DNA from: Rhodoferax sp. BAB1
Lineage (GTDB): Bacteria; Pseudomonadota; Gammaproteobacteria; Burkholderiales; Burkholderiaceae_C
Length of the DNA stretch: 64,000 bases
Reading direction: 5' to 3'
Assembly (NCBI RefSeq): GCF_013334205.1
Contig: NZ_CP054424.1
Coordinates: 2,934,001 to 2,998,000 of the forward strand
This document shows, piece by piece, positions 26,625 through 35,170 of this stretch (position 1 is its first letter; every line of letters begins with the position of its first letter). The position numbers and the translations under genes were made by a program. Under the pieces are notes generated by a model. It saw only the letters and a program-made list of their open reading frames with translations. It was not told where the DNA came from and made no database searches.

Positions 26625-26662
26625 AAAAACCCCGCCCGGATGGTGTCCGGGGCGGGGTTTTT
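26625..26662 (-). terminator. Partial terminator between gltI and gltJ
   Basis: AAAAACCCCGCCC (26625-26637) pairs with GGGGCGGGGTTTTT (about 26649-26662). On the minus strand this is a GC-rich stem followed by a U-tract, so it looks like an intrinsic terminator. It lies within a co-directional operon and is probably leaky, lowering expression of gltJKL relative to gltI. Confidence 0.7.
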
Positions 26663-26684
26663 CCTGTGCAAAGTCCTGCGCCCT

Positions 26685-27584
26685 TTATTTCTTGGCGTAG
26701 TCTTCCATGGGCTTGTCGTTCGGGGCAGCCCAGGCACCCTTGGTGCTGTCGCTGACGGCCAGGCCCACCTTGTTGTTCTTCGGGGGGATGGGCTGCATGA
26801 ACCACTTGTCGTAGATCTTGGCCATCTCGCCGGACTGCATCATGCCCTTGAGCGTGTCGTCGGCCAGCTTCTTGAAGGCCGGATCGTCCTTGCGCAGCAT
26901 GATGGCAATCGGTTCGACCGAGAGCACCTCGCCCACGATCTTGAAATCGGCCGGGTTCTTGGCATTGGCAATGTTGCCGGCCAGGATGGAGCCGTCCATC
27001 ACGAAGGCGTCGGCACGGCCGGACTCGAGCAGCAGGAAGCTGTCGGCGTGGTCCTTGCCGTAGATCTCATTGAAGTTGATGCCCTGGGCGCGCTCGTTCC
27101 TGCGCAGCGTCTGCACCGAGGTGGTGCCGGTGGTGGTGGCCACGTTCTTGCCATTGAGCTGGGCAATCGAGGTCAGGCCGGAGTTGGCCTTGACCGCCAT
27201 GCGCACTTCCTCCACGAAGGTGGTCACGGCAAAGGCCACGTCCTTCTGGCGGGTGGCATTGTTGGTGGTGGAGCCGCACTCGATGTCGACGGTGCCGTTC
27301 TGGGTCAGCGGGATGCGGTTCTGCGAAGTCACCGACTGGTACTTCACCTCCAGCTTCTTGCCGACGGCCTTCTCCACATTGGCCACGATGCGCTGGCACA
27401 ACTCCACGTGGAAGCCGGCGTACTTGCCGTCACCCAGGGTGTAGGACAGGGCGCCGGAAGAGTCACGCACCCCCATGGTGATGCTGCCCGAGGCCTTGAC
27501 CTTGGCCAGGGTGTCATTGCCCTGGGCCTGAGCCCCAGCAGCGAGGGTGGTGACGATGGCGAGTGCCAGCAGATGCTTCTTCAT
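26685..27584 (-). CDS. gltI: Glutamate/aspartate-type periplasmic binding protein
   Basis: 299 residues. A signal peptide (MKKHLLALAIVTTLAAGAQA) precedes a type II binding fold. Family hallmarks are GSITMGVRDSSGALSYTLGD, YAGFHVELCQRI, VDIECGSTTNNATRQKDVAF and the C-terminal FMQPIPPKN. These match GltI, binding glutamate and aspartate. An SD (TAGGAGTTACGC) precedes the start, and a candidate sigma-54 promoter lies 42 nt upstream. It heads the transporter operon. Confidence 0.94.
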   Translation of the reverse strand: MKKHLLALAIVTTLAAGAQAQGNDTLAKVKASGSITMGVRDSSGALSYTLGDGKYAGFHVELCQRIVANVEKAVGKKLEVKYQSVTSQNRIPLTQNGTVDIECGSTTNNATRQKDVAFAVTTFVEEVRMAVKANSGLTSIAQLNGKNVATTTGTTSVQTLRRNERAQGINFNEIYGKDHADSFLLLESGRADAFVMDGSILAGNIANAKNPADFKIVGEVLSVEPIAIMLRKDDPAFKKLADDTLKGMMQSGEMAKIYDKWFMQPIPPKNNKVGLAVSDSTKGAWAAPNDKPMEDYAKK

Positions 27585-27623
27585 GCGTAACTCCTAAAAA
27601 GAGAAATTCAGACTGTGAGTATC

Positions 27624-27642
27624 CAGCAAATCCCGTGCCGGG
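27624..27642 (-). promoter_or_regulatory. Candidate sigma-54 (-24/-12) promoter of gltI
   Basis: On the minus strand CGGCACGGGATTTGCT matches the sigma-54 consensus TGGCACG-N4-TTGCA/T in all but one base of the -24 box, and has the required GG-N10-GC spacing (GG at 27639-27638, GC at 27627-27626). Transcription would start near 27614, giving a leader of about 30 nt with a good SD. Nitrogen-regulated amino-acid uptake is a usual sigma-54 task. NtrC-type enhancer sites were not identified. Confidence 0.55.
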
Positions 27643-27702
27643 ATATGCCCCCTGGGGTGATTAAAGAGCGGCTGCCGTCATTTTGGCAACACAGGTCTAC
27701 CC

Positions 27703-28629
27703 TCATGCACCCGGCCCGCCCCCCGCCAGAAAACGCCAGAGTGCCTCGGCCGTGCGCTTGGGCGTCTGTTTGCCTTGGGGTTTCTCCCGATACAGGCGCA
27801 TGTCCATGGTGATCTGCAGACCACTGGCAGGTGCAGCACTGACCAGCCGCCCGGCCTGCAGATCATTGCGCACCGCGCTGTGCGGCAGGAAGGCCAGGCC
27901 ATGGCCTTCGAGCGCCATGGCCTTGAGGCCTTCGGCCATGTCGGTCTCGTAGACACGGTCCAGATGGATGGCCGTGCCCGCCTGCTTGAGCATGAAATCC
28001 ACCACCTGCCCCAGGTAGGCGCCCGGTGCATACCCCAGGTAGGGCAAGGGCAACTCGGCACGCCCGGGCAGCGGAAACAGCGGCTGGCCCTGGGCATCGG
28101 GCCGTGCATACGGCGCGATGGTCTCCTGCCCCAGGCTGACGAGCTCGTAGCGCTCCGCATCGAGCTGGAAGGGGTGCGAAGGGTGGTGATAGGCCAGCAG
28201 CAGGTCGCAGCTGCCTTCGGTCAGGCGGATCACCGCATCGTGCACGTTCAACGCGATCAACCGGCTCTTGAAGGGGCCGAAGTTTTCGCGCAGGCTGGAG
28301 ACCCAGGCCGGGAAGAAAGTGAAGGCCAGGGTGTGCGGCACGGCGAACTCGATCACATCCTCGCCGGCCGCCGTGTGGCTGCGCAGCATGGCACGGGTGT
28401 GCTGCAGGGCCTGCAGCATCTCCAGCGCCTGGCCATAGAGGGTTTCACCGGCGGGCGTCAGGCGCGTGGGGTAGGCGCTGCGGTCCACCAGGTCGGTGCC
28501 GGCCCAGGCCTCCAGAGACTGGATACGGCGCGAGAAGGCCGGCTGGGTGACGTGGCGCAACTGGGCCGAGCGGCTGAAACTGCGCGTCTCGGCCAGACTG
28601 ACGAAATCCTCAAGCCACTTGGTTTCCAT
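27703..28629 (-). CDS. LysR-family regulator, HypT-like
   Basis: 308 residues. It opens METKWLEDFVSLAETRSFSR and TQPAFSRRIQSLE, closely resembling HypT (YjiE), the methionine-oxidation-activated hypochlorite regulator of enterobacteria. The effector domain is about 95-295. It lies upstream of gltI on the same strand, so it might control the transporter, or the proximity may be incidental. No divergent target gene is adjacent; the neighbour is the ABC exporter. Confidence 0.85.
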   Translation of the reverse strand: METKWLEDFVSLAETRSFSRSAQLRHVTQPAFSRRIQSLEAWAGTDLVDRSAYPTRLTPAGETLYGQALEMLQALQHTRAMLRSHTAAGEDVIEFAVPHTLAFTFFPAWVSSLRENFGPFKSRLIALNVHDAVIRLTEGSCDLLLAYHHPSHPFQLDAERYELVSLGQETIAPYARPDAQGQPLFPLPGRAELPLPYLGYAPGAYLGQVVDFMLKQAGTAIHLDRVYETDMAEGLKAMALEGHGLAFLPHSAVRNDLQAGRLVSAAPASGLQITMDMRLYREKPQGKQTPKRTAEALWRFLAGGGPGA

Positions 28630-28665
28630 GGCGCGGATTATGCGGCGACCGGCCCGTGCCGGGGC

Positions 28666-30483
28666 TCATTCCGCGCTCTGCTGCAAGGCCCACATACGCG
28701 CATAGCTGCCGTTGCGGGCCAGCAGCGCACTGTGCGAGCCCCGCTCGACGATGCGTCCGGCCTCCATGACCAGGATCTCGTGCGCATCCACCACCGTCGA
28801 GAGGCGGTGCGCGATCACCAGCGTGGTCTTGCCCTGGGCCACGCCCCTGAGTTCGGCCTGGATGGCACGCTCATTGGCCGAGTCCAGGGCCGAGGTGGCC
28901 TCGTCGAAGATCAGCACGGGCGGGTTCTTGAGCAAGGTACGCGCAATCGCCACGCGCTGCTTCTCGCCGCCCGAGAGCTTGAGCCCGCGCTCGCCCACCA
29001 TGGTGTCGTAGCCCCTGGGCGTAGCGGCGATGAAGGCATGGATGTGGGCGGCGCGTGCCGCCTCCTCCACCTCGGCGCGGCTGGCGCCGGGACGACCGTA
29101 GGCGATGTTGTATTCCACCGTGTCGTTGAACAGCACGGTGTCCTGCGGCACGATGCCGATGGCCTGCCGCAGGCTGGACTGCGTGACCTGGCGGATGTCC
29201 TGACCGGCGATGGTGATGCGGCCGTCGCTCACGTCGTAGAAACGGTAGAGCAGGCGCGCCAGGGTCGACTTGCCCGCCCCGGAGGGGCCGACCACGGCCA
29301 CGGTCTTGCCAGCCGGGATCTCGAAACTCACCTCATGCAGGATGGCACGCGCCGGCTCGTAGGAGAAGCTGACGCGCTCAAACCTCACCTCGGCCTGCGC
29401 CACCTGCAAGGGCAGCGCCCCCGGCGCATCGGCCACCTCACGCTCGCGCTCCAGCAGGGTGAACATCTTGTCGATGTCGGTCAGGCTCTGCTTGATCTCG
29501 CGGTAGAGCACACCCAGGAAACCCAAGGGGATGTAGAGCTGGATCATCAGGGCGTTGATCATGACCAGATCACCCAGGGTCATGCGGCCGTCGATCACGC
29601 CCTGGGTGGCGCGCCACAGCATGGCCACCAGGCCGGTGGCAATGATGAGCTGCTGCCCCGTGTTGAGCAGGCTCAGGCTGGTCTGGCTCTTGACGGCGGC
29701 GCGGCGGTAGTGCTCCAGGTTCTCGTCGTAACGGCGCGCCTCGAACTCCTCGTTGTTGAAGTACTTGACCGTCTCGTAGTTGAGCAGCGAGTCGACCGCA
29801 CGGCTGTGCGCGGTGGAATCGAGTTCGTTCATGCGGCGGCGGAATCGCGTGCGCCATTCGGTCACAGTGACCGTGAAGGCGATATAGCTCACCAGGGCCG
29901 CCAGCGTGATCCAGACAAAACCGAAGTCGAACTTCACCGCCAGCAGCGTGAGCACCAGCGTGAATTCGATCAGCGTGGGCACGATGCTGTAGAGCGAGTA
30001 GGAGATGAGCGAGTGCACGGCGCGCGTGCCGCGCTCGATGTCGCGTGTCATGCCCCCGGTCTGGCGCTCCAGGTGGAAACGCAAGCTCAGGGCATGCAGG
30101 TGGCGGAAGACCTGCAGCGAGATGGTGCGCGCGGCGCCTTCGGTGGCCTTGGCGAAGACCAGTTCACGCAACTCGGTGAACAGCGAGGTCATGAAACGCA
30201 GGGCGCCGTAGGCCAGCAACAGCGCCGCCGGCACCAGCCACAAAGCGGCGGGGTCGCTGGGGCGCAGGCCCATGCCGTCCACCAGTTCCTTGAGCAGCAG
30301 GGGCACGCCCACGTTGGACAGCTTGGCGCCCACCATGAAGCTCAGCGCCGCGATGACACGCCACTTGTAGGCCCAGAGGTAGGGGAACAGTCGCTGCAGC
30401 GTGGACCAGTCGGAACGCGGCACGCCTGCGGAGGACGGGGCGGCAGGAGAAGAAGAGGCGGCAGTTTCACCGTAGCGGCGCAT
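28666..30483 (-). CDS. ABC exporter, Atm1/HMT-type fused permease-ATPase
   Basis: 605 residues from the Met at 30483 (MRRYGETAASSSP). A type IV six-TM exporter domain (about 30-330) shows the Atm1-specific motifs GGMTRDIERGTRAV and NYETVKYFNNEEFE. The nucleotide-binding domain has Walker A VGPSGAGKST, signature LSGGEKQRVAIARTLL and Walker B LIFDEATSALD. Atm1/HMT proteins export glutathione-conjugated metal or sulphur species, and NYETVKYF supports that subfamily over lipid exporters such as MsbA. It is divergent from the YciA gene with 40 bp between starts. Confidence 0.9.
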   Translation of the reverse strand: MRRYGETAASSSPAAPSSAGVPRSDWSTLQRLFPYLWAYKWRVIAALSFMVGAKLSNVGVPLLLKELVDGMGLRPSDPAALWLVPAALLLAYGALRFMTSLFTELRELVFAKATEGAARTISLQVFRHLHALSLRFHLERQTGGMTRDIERGTRAVHSLISYSLYSIVPTLIEFTLVLTLLAVKFDFGFVWITLAALVSYIAFTVTVTEWRTRFRRRMNELDSTAHSRAVDSLLNYETVKYFNNEEFEARRYDENLEHYRRAAVKSQTSLSLLNTGQQLIIATGLVAMLWRATQGVIDGRMTLGDLVMINALMIQLYIPLGFLGVLYREIKQSLTDIDKMFTLLEREREVADAPGALPLQVAQAEVRFERVSFSYEPARAILHEVSFEIPAGKTVAVVGPSGAGKSTLARLLYRFYDVSDGRITIAGQDIRQVTQSSLRQAIGIVPQDTVLFNDTVEYNIAYGRPGASRAEVEEAARAAHIHAFIAATPRGYDTMVGERGLKLSGGEKQRVAIARTLLKNPPVLIFDEATSALDSANERAIQAELRGVAQGKTTLVIAHRLSTVVDAHEILVMEAGRIVERGSHSALLARNGSYARMWALQQSAE

Positions 30484-30523
30484 GGGGGACAATCCGGTGA
30501 TAGTTTTTCCGAGATTGTCACCC

Positions 30524-30943
30524 ATGAGCGAATTTCCCAGCGCCGCCCCACTCCAGCCCCCGTCCGACGAGGAACTGGTGCTCAAGGTCATCCCCATGCC
30601 GGGCGACAGCAATGCCAATGGCGACATCTTCGGCGGCTGGGTCATGGCCCAGGTCGACCTGGCCGGCTCGGTGATCCCGGCCCGTTATGCGGGCGGCCGT
30701 ATCGCCACCGTGGCGGTGAACGAGTTCATCTTCAAACAGCCGGTGCGTGTGGGCGACATCCTGTCCTTCTATTCCAAGCTCACCCGTATCGGCAAGACCT
30801 CGATCACGGTGAAGGTGGAGGTTTATGCCGAGCGCTTCCAGGCCCAGGGCCAGTTCGTCAAGGTGACGGAAGCCAACCTGACCTACGTGGCCATCGACGA
30901 GCAGGGCAAACCGCGACTGGTCCCCCATCGACCCGTGGCCTGA
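30524..30943 (+). CDS. Acyl-CoA thioesterase, YciA-type hotdog
   Basis: 139 residues. Hotdog-fold thioesterase with the conserved segment MPGDSNANGDIFGGWVMAQVD (catalytic Asp in the ANGDIFGG region) and NEFIFKQPVRVGD. YciA hydrolyses a broad range of acyl-CoAs in the cytoplasm. The start at 30524 follows family length. Its stop abuts the PaaI-type thioesterase gene on the other strand, head to tail with the beta-oxidation cluster. Confidence 0.9.
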   Translation: MSEFPSAAPLQPPSDEELVLKVIPMPGDSNANGDIFGGWVMAQVDLAGSVIPARYAGGRIATVAVNEFIFKQPVRVGDILSFYSKLTRIGKTSITVKVEVYAERFQAQGQFVKVTEANLTYVAIDEQGKPRLVPHRPVA

Positions 30944-31429
30944 TCAGGACACGATGTAGGCGGCAGCGCCGGTCGACAGCAGCATGCCCCCGGCGTCCAG
31001 GAACTCCATGCGCGTCGAGGCCACGCGCGAACCCAGGCGCAGCACCTCGGCACGCAACTCGAATTGCTCACCGATGCCCGGGCGCAGGTAGTCGACGCGC
31101 AGGTCGATGGTGCCCAGCTTGCCGAAACGCTGCAGGCGCTGCAGCGGCGCCTCGTCCATATGGCGCGCGCCGATGGCGGCCATGATGGCCAGCCCGCCCA
31201 TGGCGTCCAGTCCCGCACTGATGACACCGCCGTGGATGCGCTGGTGCCCGAAGTGACCGATGAGCTCGGGCTTCATCGCGATCTGCGCGCACACGCCTTC
31301 GGGCGCGATCTTCGTGATCTGCAGGCCCAGGACCCGGTTGAACGCAATCTGCCGCTCGAAAATATCCTTGAGTGCGGCGACGAACTCGGGCTCGAAACCG
31401 CTGGCGGGAAAAGGCGCGGCGGCCTTCAT
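30944..31429 (-). CDS. PaaI/YigI-type hotdog thioesterase
   Basis: 161 residues. Hotdog fold with the family motif HFGHQRIHGGVISAGLDAMGG, where the GG and Asp of HGGVISAGLDA align to the active site. LRVDYLRPGIGEQF and a closing GAAAYIVS follow. It probably hydrolyses acyl-CoA intermediates or products of the adjacent beta-oxidation genes. Its ATG overlaps the stop of the enoyl-CoA hydratase gene (TGATG), so translation is coupled. It is last in the cluster. Confidence 0.88.
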   Translation of the reverse strand: MKAAAPFPASGFEPEFVAALKDIFERQIAFNRVLGLQITKIAPEGVCAQIAMKPELIGHFGHQRIHGGVISAGLDAMGGLAIMAAIGARHMDEAPLQRLQRFGKLGTIDLRVDYLRPGIGEQFELRAEVLRLGSRVASTRMEFLDAGGMLLSTGAAAYIVS

Positions 31430-32193
31430 CAGACTTTGGAGAAGTCGGGCTTGCGCTTCTCCATGAAGGCGCCAAAGGCCTCACGCGCCGCCGGCTCGCG
31501 CAGCATGCGGCCGAAGCTGGCGCCCTCCTCGCCCATCTGCGCCATGATCTGGGCCGCCTGGCCCTTTTTCATCAGGCGCTTGGTCTCAACCAGGGAAGAC
31601 AGGGGCTTGGCGGCCAGCTTGCGCGCCTGCGCCTGCGCGTAGCCATTGGCTTCGGTCGGAGGCAGCACGCGGTTGACCAGGCCGGTTTCCAGCGCGGCCT
31701 CGGCCATGAAGGGCTCGCCCATCAACAGCGCCTCGGCCGCACGGTGGTAACCGAACATCTGCGTCACCGTCAGGCTGGAGGCGAACTCCGGGCACAGGCC
31801 CAGGTTCACGAAAGGCATCGAGAAAGCCGCGTTGTCACCGGCATAGACCAGGTCGCAGTGGAACAGCAGGGTGGTGCCAATGCCCACGGCCGGGCCGCAA
31901 ACGGCGGCGATGGCGGGCTTCGGGAACGCCGCCAAGGCACGCATGAAACGCCACACCGGGGCATCGTCGCCGGTCGGCGGCGTGTTGAGGAAGTCGCCGA
32001 TGTCGTTGCCGGCCGAGAACACGGTCTCGTGCCCCTGGAACACCAGCACGCGCACGGCTGCATCGGTCGCGGCCTGGGTCACGGCGTCGGCCAGGGTGGC
32101 GTACATGGCCGAGGTGATGGAGTTCTTGCGCTCCAGACGGTTGAAACTGATCGTGGCGACGCCGGCTTCGGTGTGGACGAGGATCTCGCTCAT
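31429..32193 (-). CDS. Enoyl-CoA hydratase/isomerase family protein
   Basis: About 254 residues, crotonase fold. The oxyanion-hole segments are FSAGNDIGDFL and CGPAVGIGTTLLFHCDLV, followed by FVNLGLCPEFASS. The catalytic-Glu positions of classical hydratases are not both evident; CPEF retains one. Hydratase or double-bond isomerase activity on acyl-CoA is expected. ATG 32193 has AAGGA 9 nt upstream; ATG 32202 overlaps the upstream TGA and is the alternative. It is coupled to the thioesterase gene downstream. Confidence 0.88.
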   Translation of the reverse strand: MSEILVHTEAGVATISFNRLERKNSITSAMYATLADAVTQAATDAAVRVLVFQGHETVFSAGNDIGDFLNTPPTGDDAPVWRFMRALAAFPKPAIAAVCGPAVGIGTTLLFHCDLVYAGDNAAFSMPFVNLGLCPEFASSLTVTQMFGYHRAAEALLMGEPFMAEAALETGLVNRVLPPTEANGYAQAQARKLAAKPLSSLVETKRLMKKGQAAQIMAQMGEEGASFGRMLREPAAREAFGAFMEKRKPDFSKV

Positions 32194-32198
32194 GGTGT

Positions 32199-33023
32199 TC
32201 ATTCCTTGAAGTAGACGATCTGGTGTGAGGTGCAAAGTAGGGTGCCGGCCTCGTTCCAGAGCTGGGCCGACTGGTCGAAAAAGCCGTTGCGGAATTCCTG
32301 GCCACGGGCCTGGCCCAGCAAGTAGCCGTTGCCCGTCTCGCGCAGTTCTTTTTCGCCGGCGTGGAAATAGGTCGTGATGGAGACCGTGCCGGCCGGCACA
32401 CGCGTGGCACGGCGCAGCCAGACGCGCGGGTAGAAGATGTCGGACAGGGCCAGCAGCGAGCAGAAATCCAGCGGGCGCGGCGGCTGGTCGCGCATCCACA
32501 GCTGCGACACGCTGTGGTCGTGCTGGCGCCCGTCCCAGGCCTGCGGGATCAGACCACTGAGCGGGCGTAGCTCGTAGTGGTCCAGCCAGGCCATGGCCTG
32601 GTCATAGCGCATGGCCTGCGCCTCGGCAGGCCGGGGCACCGTGGGCATGGGCAGGTCCGACAGGCTCCAGGTCTCGCGCCGCACCGCGGTGATGACGGTG
32701 GCCGTGGTGGTCACCACCGGCTGGCCCTGCGCATCGTTCTGCACGATGGCCGCCGTCCAGTGCTGGGTCGAGCGGTTGGTGCGCACCGGCAACAACTGGA
32801 CTTCGAAGGACCCTTGCGCCAAGGCACCGGCATAGTTCACGGTGATGGACAGGGGCACCCCCAGCAACTCGGGATGGCCGAGGACAGCCTTGAGCACCGT
32901 AGCGGCTGTGCAGCCGCCGAAAGGCCCCACCATGTTCCAGTAGGCCTCGCTGGTGCGCCCTGCATAACGGCCGGGGGCGACCAAGTCCAGCGCGGTGGCG
33001 GCGTCGAAGGCGTGTGGTTTCAT
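32199..33023 (-). CDS. TesB-like acyl-CoA thioesterase-domain protein
   Basis: 274 residues, double-hotdog. N-terminal GRTSEAYWNMVGPFGGCTAA and a C-terminal repeat with LSDIFYPRVWLRR...GTVSITTYFHAG fit the acyl-CoA thioesterase/TesB superfamily. It overlaps the alpha/beta hydrolase stop by ATGA and overlaps the hydratase region at its own stop, so it sits inside a tightly coupled operon. It probably releases free fatty acid or recycles CoA during beta-oxidation. Confidence 0.82.
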   Translation of the reverse strand: MKPHAFDAATALDLVAPGRYAGRTSEAYWNMVGPFGGCTAATVLKAVLGHPELLGVPLSITVNYAGALAQGSFEVQLLPVRTNRSTQHWTAAIVQNDAQGQPVVTTTATVITAVRRETWSLSDLPMPTVPRPAEAQAMRYDQAMAWLDHYELRPLSGLIPQAWDGRQHDHSVSQLWMRDQPPRPLDFCSLLALSDIFYPRVWLRRATRVPAGTVSITTYFHAGEKELRETGNGYLLGQARGQEFRNGFFDQSAQLWNEAGTLLCTSHQIVYFKE

Positions 33024-33949
33024 GGCTGCATAGTGTGCACTGGTGTCGCCACCCCTTGCGTCCCCGGCGGGACGCCGGAGGCAGCCAGGGACTGCAGGGC
33101 GGCCAGGCTGCGCGGCCACAGCGTGGGACGCATGGCCTCGCGGAAGAAACCGAAGTGACCGATGCGGCGTGAGGGCACTTCCACCGGGTGGAGGGTCAAG
33201 ACCTGGCTCGGGGCCGCACTGTAGAGCTTGATCAGGCTGTGCGTGCCGCGCAGCGTCATCAGTTCATCGTCACTGAAGGACCAGGCCAGCACGGGAAAGC
33301 GCGCACATGCATAGCGCTGCGCCACCTCGGCCCCTTCGGCACCGGCGCTGTAACGCGGGTGCATGCACCAGCGGCGCCATTGATGGATCACACCCGCCGG
33401 CAGGTTGCCCACCATGCCCAGACGCCGGCCCGGAAAATAACCGCAGACACGCGTGGCCAGCGGCACCATGACATGCCAGAAGAAGAGCACCCGGCGGCGC
33501 AGCTGCGGCGCATTCTCGCGCCAGTAGCCGCTGCCGGCCGCGATGCTGAACAGGCCATCCACCTGGTCGGGATGGCGGAACAGGCCGGGCAGTTGCGCGC
33601 CCAGGCTGTGGCCCAGCAGATAGAGCGGCCGCGCCGGCAGCTCGCGCCGGGCCGTCAGCACCACGGTCTCGTAGTCGCGCGCCCAGTCGAACAGGTCGGC
33701 CTTGAAACCGCGCAGGCTGTGGCCGGGGGTGTGCGGCAGTGATTCACCGTGGCCGCGGTAGTCGAACGACCAGACGCGGTAGCCCTGTGCCGCCAGCCAG
33801 CTGGCATAGGGCGCGTAGTAGTCCTGCGGCACGCCCATGGCACCGCCGATGACCACCGTGGCCCGGGCCTCGCCGGATGGCTCGTAGACCCGCAACGCGA
33901 GCGCGCCGCCGCCTTCGAGGGGCAGACTGCGTGCCAACGCTGCGCTCAT
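33020..33949 (-). CDS. Alpha/beta hydrolase
   Basis: 309 residues. Alpha/beta-hydrolase fold with nucleophile elbow GHSLGAQ (about 112-118), an upstream VIGGAMGVPQDYY oxyanion region, FDYRGHGES, and catalytic His in RIGHFGFFRE. The substrate is unknown; esterase or lipase activity that feeds fatty acids to the neighbouring beta-oxidation enzymes is plausible. Four bases separate it from the thiolase stop. Confidence 0.87.
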   Translation of the reverse strand: MSAALARSLPLEGGGALALRVYEPSGEARATVVIGGAMGVPQDYYAPYASWLAAQGYRVWSFDYRGHGESLPHTPGHSLRGFKADLFDWARDYETVVLTARRELPARPLYLLGHSLGAQLPGLFRHPDQVDGLFSIAAGSGYWRENAPQLRRRVLFFWHVMVPLATRVCGYFPGRRLGMVGNLPAGVIHQWRRWCMHPRYSAGAEGAEVAQRYACARFPVLAWSFSDDELMTLRGTHSLIKLYSAAPSQVLTLHPVEVPSRRIGHFGFFREAMRPTLWPRSLAALQSLAASGVPPGTQGVATPVHTMQP

Positions 33950-33953
33950 GGCC

Positions 33954-35147
33954 TCAGACGCGCTCGAAGATGCCCGCCGCGCCCTGGCCCGTGCCCACGC
34001 ACATGGTCACCATGCCGTACTTCAGGTTGTGGCGATGCAGGGCATGCACGACGGTGGCCGCGCGGATGGCGCCGGTGGCGCCCAGCGGGTGGCCCAGGGC
34101 GATGGCACCGCCCATGGGGTTCACCTTGCTCGGGTCCAGGCCCAGGCTGTTGATCACGGCCAGCGACTGGGCCGCGAAGGCCTCGTTGAGCTCGAACCAG
34201 CCGATGTCCTCGTGCTTGAGACCGGCGTAACGCAGGGCGGCGGGGATGGCCTCGATCGGGCCGATGCCCATGATCTCGGGCGGCACGCCGCGCGCGGCGA
34301 AGCTCACGAAGCGTGCCAGGGGCTTGAGGCCGAACTGCTTGACGGCCTTCTCGCTGGCCAGGATCAGCGCGCCTGCGCCGTCGCTGGTCTGCGAGCTGTT
34401 GCCGGCCGTCACGCTGCCACGCGCAGCAAACACGGGCTTGAGCTTGCCCAGCGCTTCCAGCGTGGTGTCGGCGCGTGCGCCTTCGTCCAGGCTCACCGTG
34501 CGCTTCTTGGTGCTGACTTCACCGGTTTCCAGATTGGGCGTGCGCTCGACCACGTCGATGGGCGTCATCTCGGCCGTGAACTCACCGGCCTTCTGCGCCT
34601 TGATCGCGCGCTGGTGCGATTCCAGGGCAAAAGCGTCCTGCATCTCGCGCGTGACCTTCCACTGCTGGGCCACCTTCTCGGCGGTGAGGCCCATGCCGTA
34701 GGCGATGCCGACGTTTTCGTCGCGGGCAAAGACCTCGGGGTTGAAGGAGGGCTTGACGCCACCCATGGGCACCAGGCTCATGGACTCGGCGCCGCCGGCG
34801 ATCAGCACATCGGCCTCGCCCACGCGGATGCGGTCGGCGGCCATCTGGATGGCCGTCACGCCCGAAGCGCAGAAGCGGTTGACCGTCACGCCGCCCACGG
34901 GGTGGTTGAAGGCCAGGCCCACGGCAATACGCGCCATGTTCATGCCCTGCTCGGCCTCGGGGAAGGAGCAGCCGATGATGGCGTCCTCGATGGCCTTGGG
35001 GTCCAGCGTGGGCACCTGCAGCATGGCGCTCCTGATGGCGGCGACCAGCAGATCGTCCGGGCGGGTGTTGCGGAAGAAGCCGCGGCCCGAGCGGCCGATG
35101 GGCGTGCGCGTGGCGGCAACGATGTAGGCGTCTTGAACTTGTTTCAT
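33954..35147 (-). CDS. Acetyl-CoA acyltransferase (3-ketoacyl-CoA thiolase)
   Basis: 397 residues. It performs the last step of fatty-acid beta-oxidation, cleaving 3-ketoacyl-CoA. The nucleophilic Cys lies in VNRFCASGVTAIQ (about 90), with the catalytic His in NPMGGAIALGHPLGATG and the proton-donating Cys in VTMCVGTGQGAAG. It directly follows the HCDH/ECH fusion gene (23 bp), so the two form a FadA/FadB-like functional pair. An SD (AAGGAA) precedes the start. Confidence 0.94.
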   Translation of the reverse strand: MKQVQDAYIVAATRTPIGRSGRGFFRNTRPDDLLVAAIRSAMLQVPTLDPKAIEDAIIGCSFPEAEQGMNMARIAVGLAFNHPVGGVTVNRFCASGVTAIQMAADRIRVGEADVLIAGGAESMSLVPMGGVKPSFNPEVFARDENVGIAYGMGLTAEKVAQQWKVTREMQDAFALESHQRAIKAQKAGEFTAEMTPIDVVERTPNLETGEVSTKKRTVSLDEGARADTTLEALGKLKPVFAARGSVTAGNSSQTSDGAGALILASEKAVKQFGLKPLARFVSFAARGVPPEIMGIGPIEAIPAALRYAGLKHEDIGWFELNEAFAAQSLAVINSLGLDPSKVNPMGGAIALGHPLGATGAIRAATVVHALHRHNLKYGMVTMCVGTGQGAAGIFERV

Positions 35148-35170
35148 GATGATTCCTTTGCTGCGGCCGA

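Noticed and set aside
27775..31185. A plus-strand open frame of over 1,100 codons
   Set aside because: It lies antisense to the HypT-like regulator, ABC exporter and thioesterase genes, has His/Arg/Gly-rich low-complexity translation and no known domain. It is a product of GC3-biased coding on the other strand.
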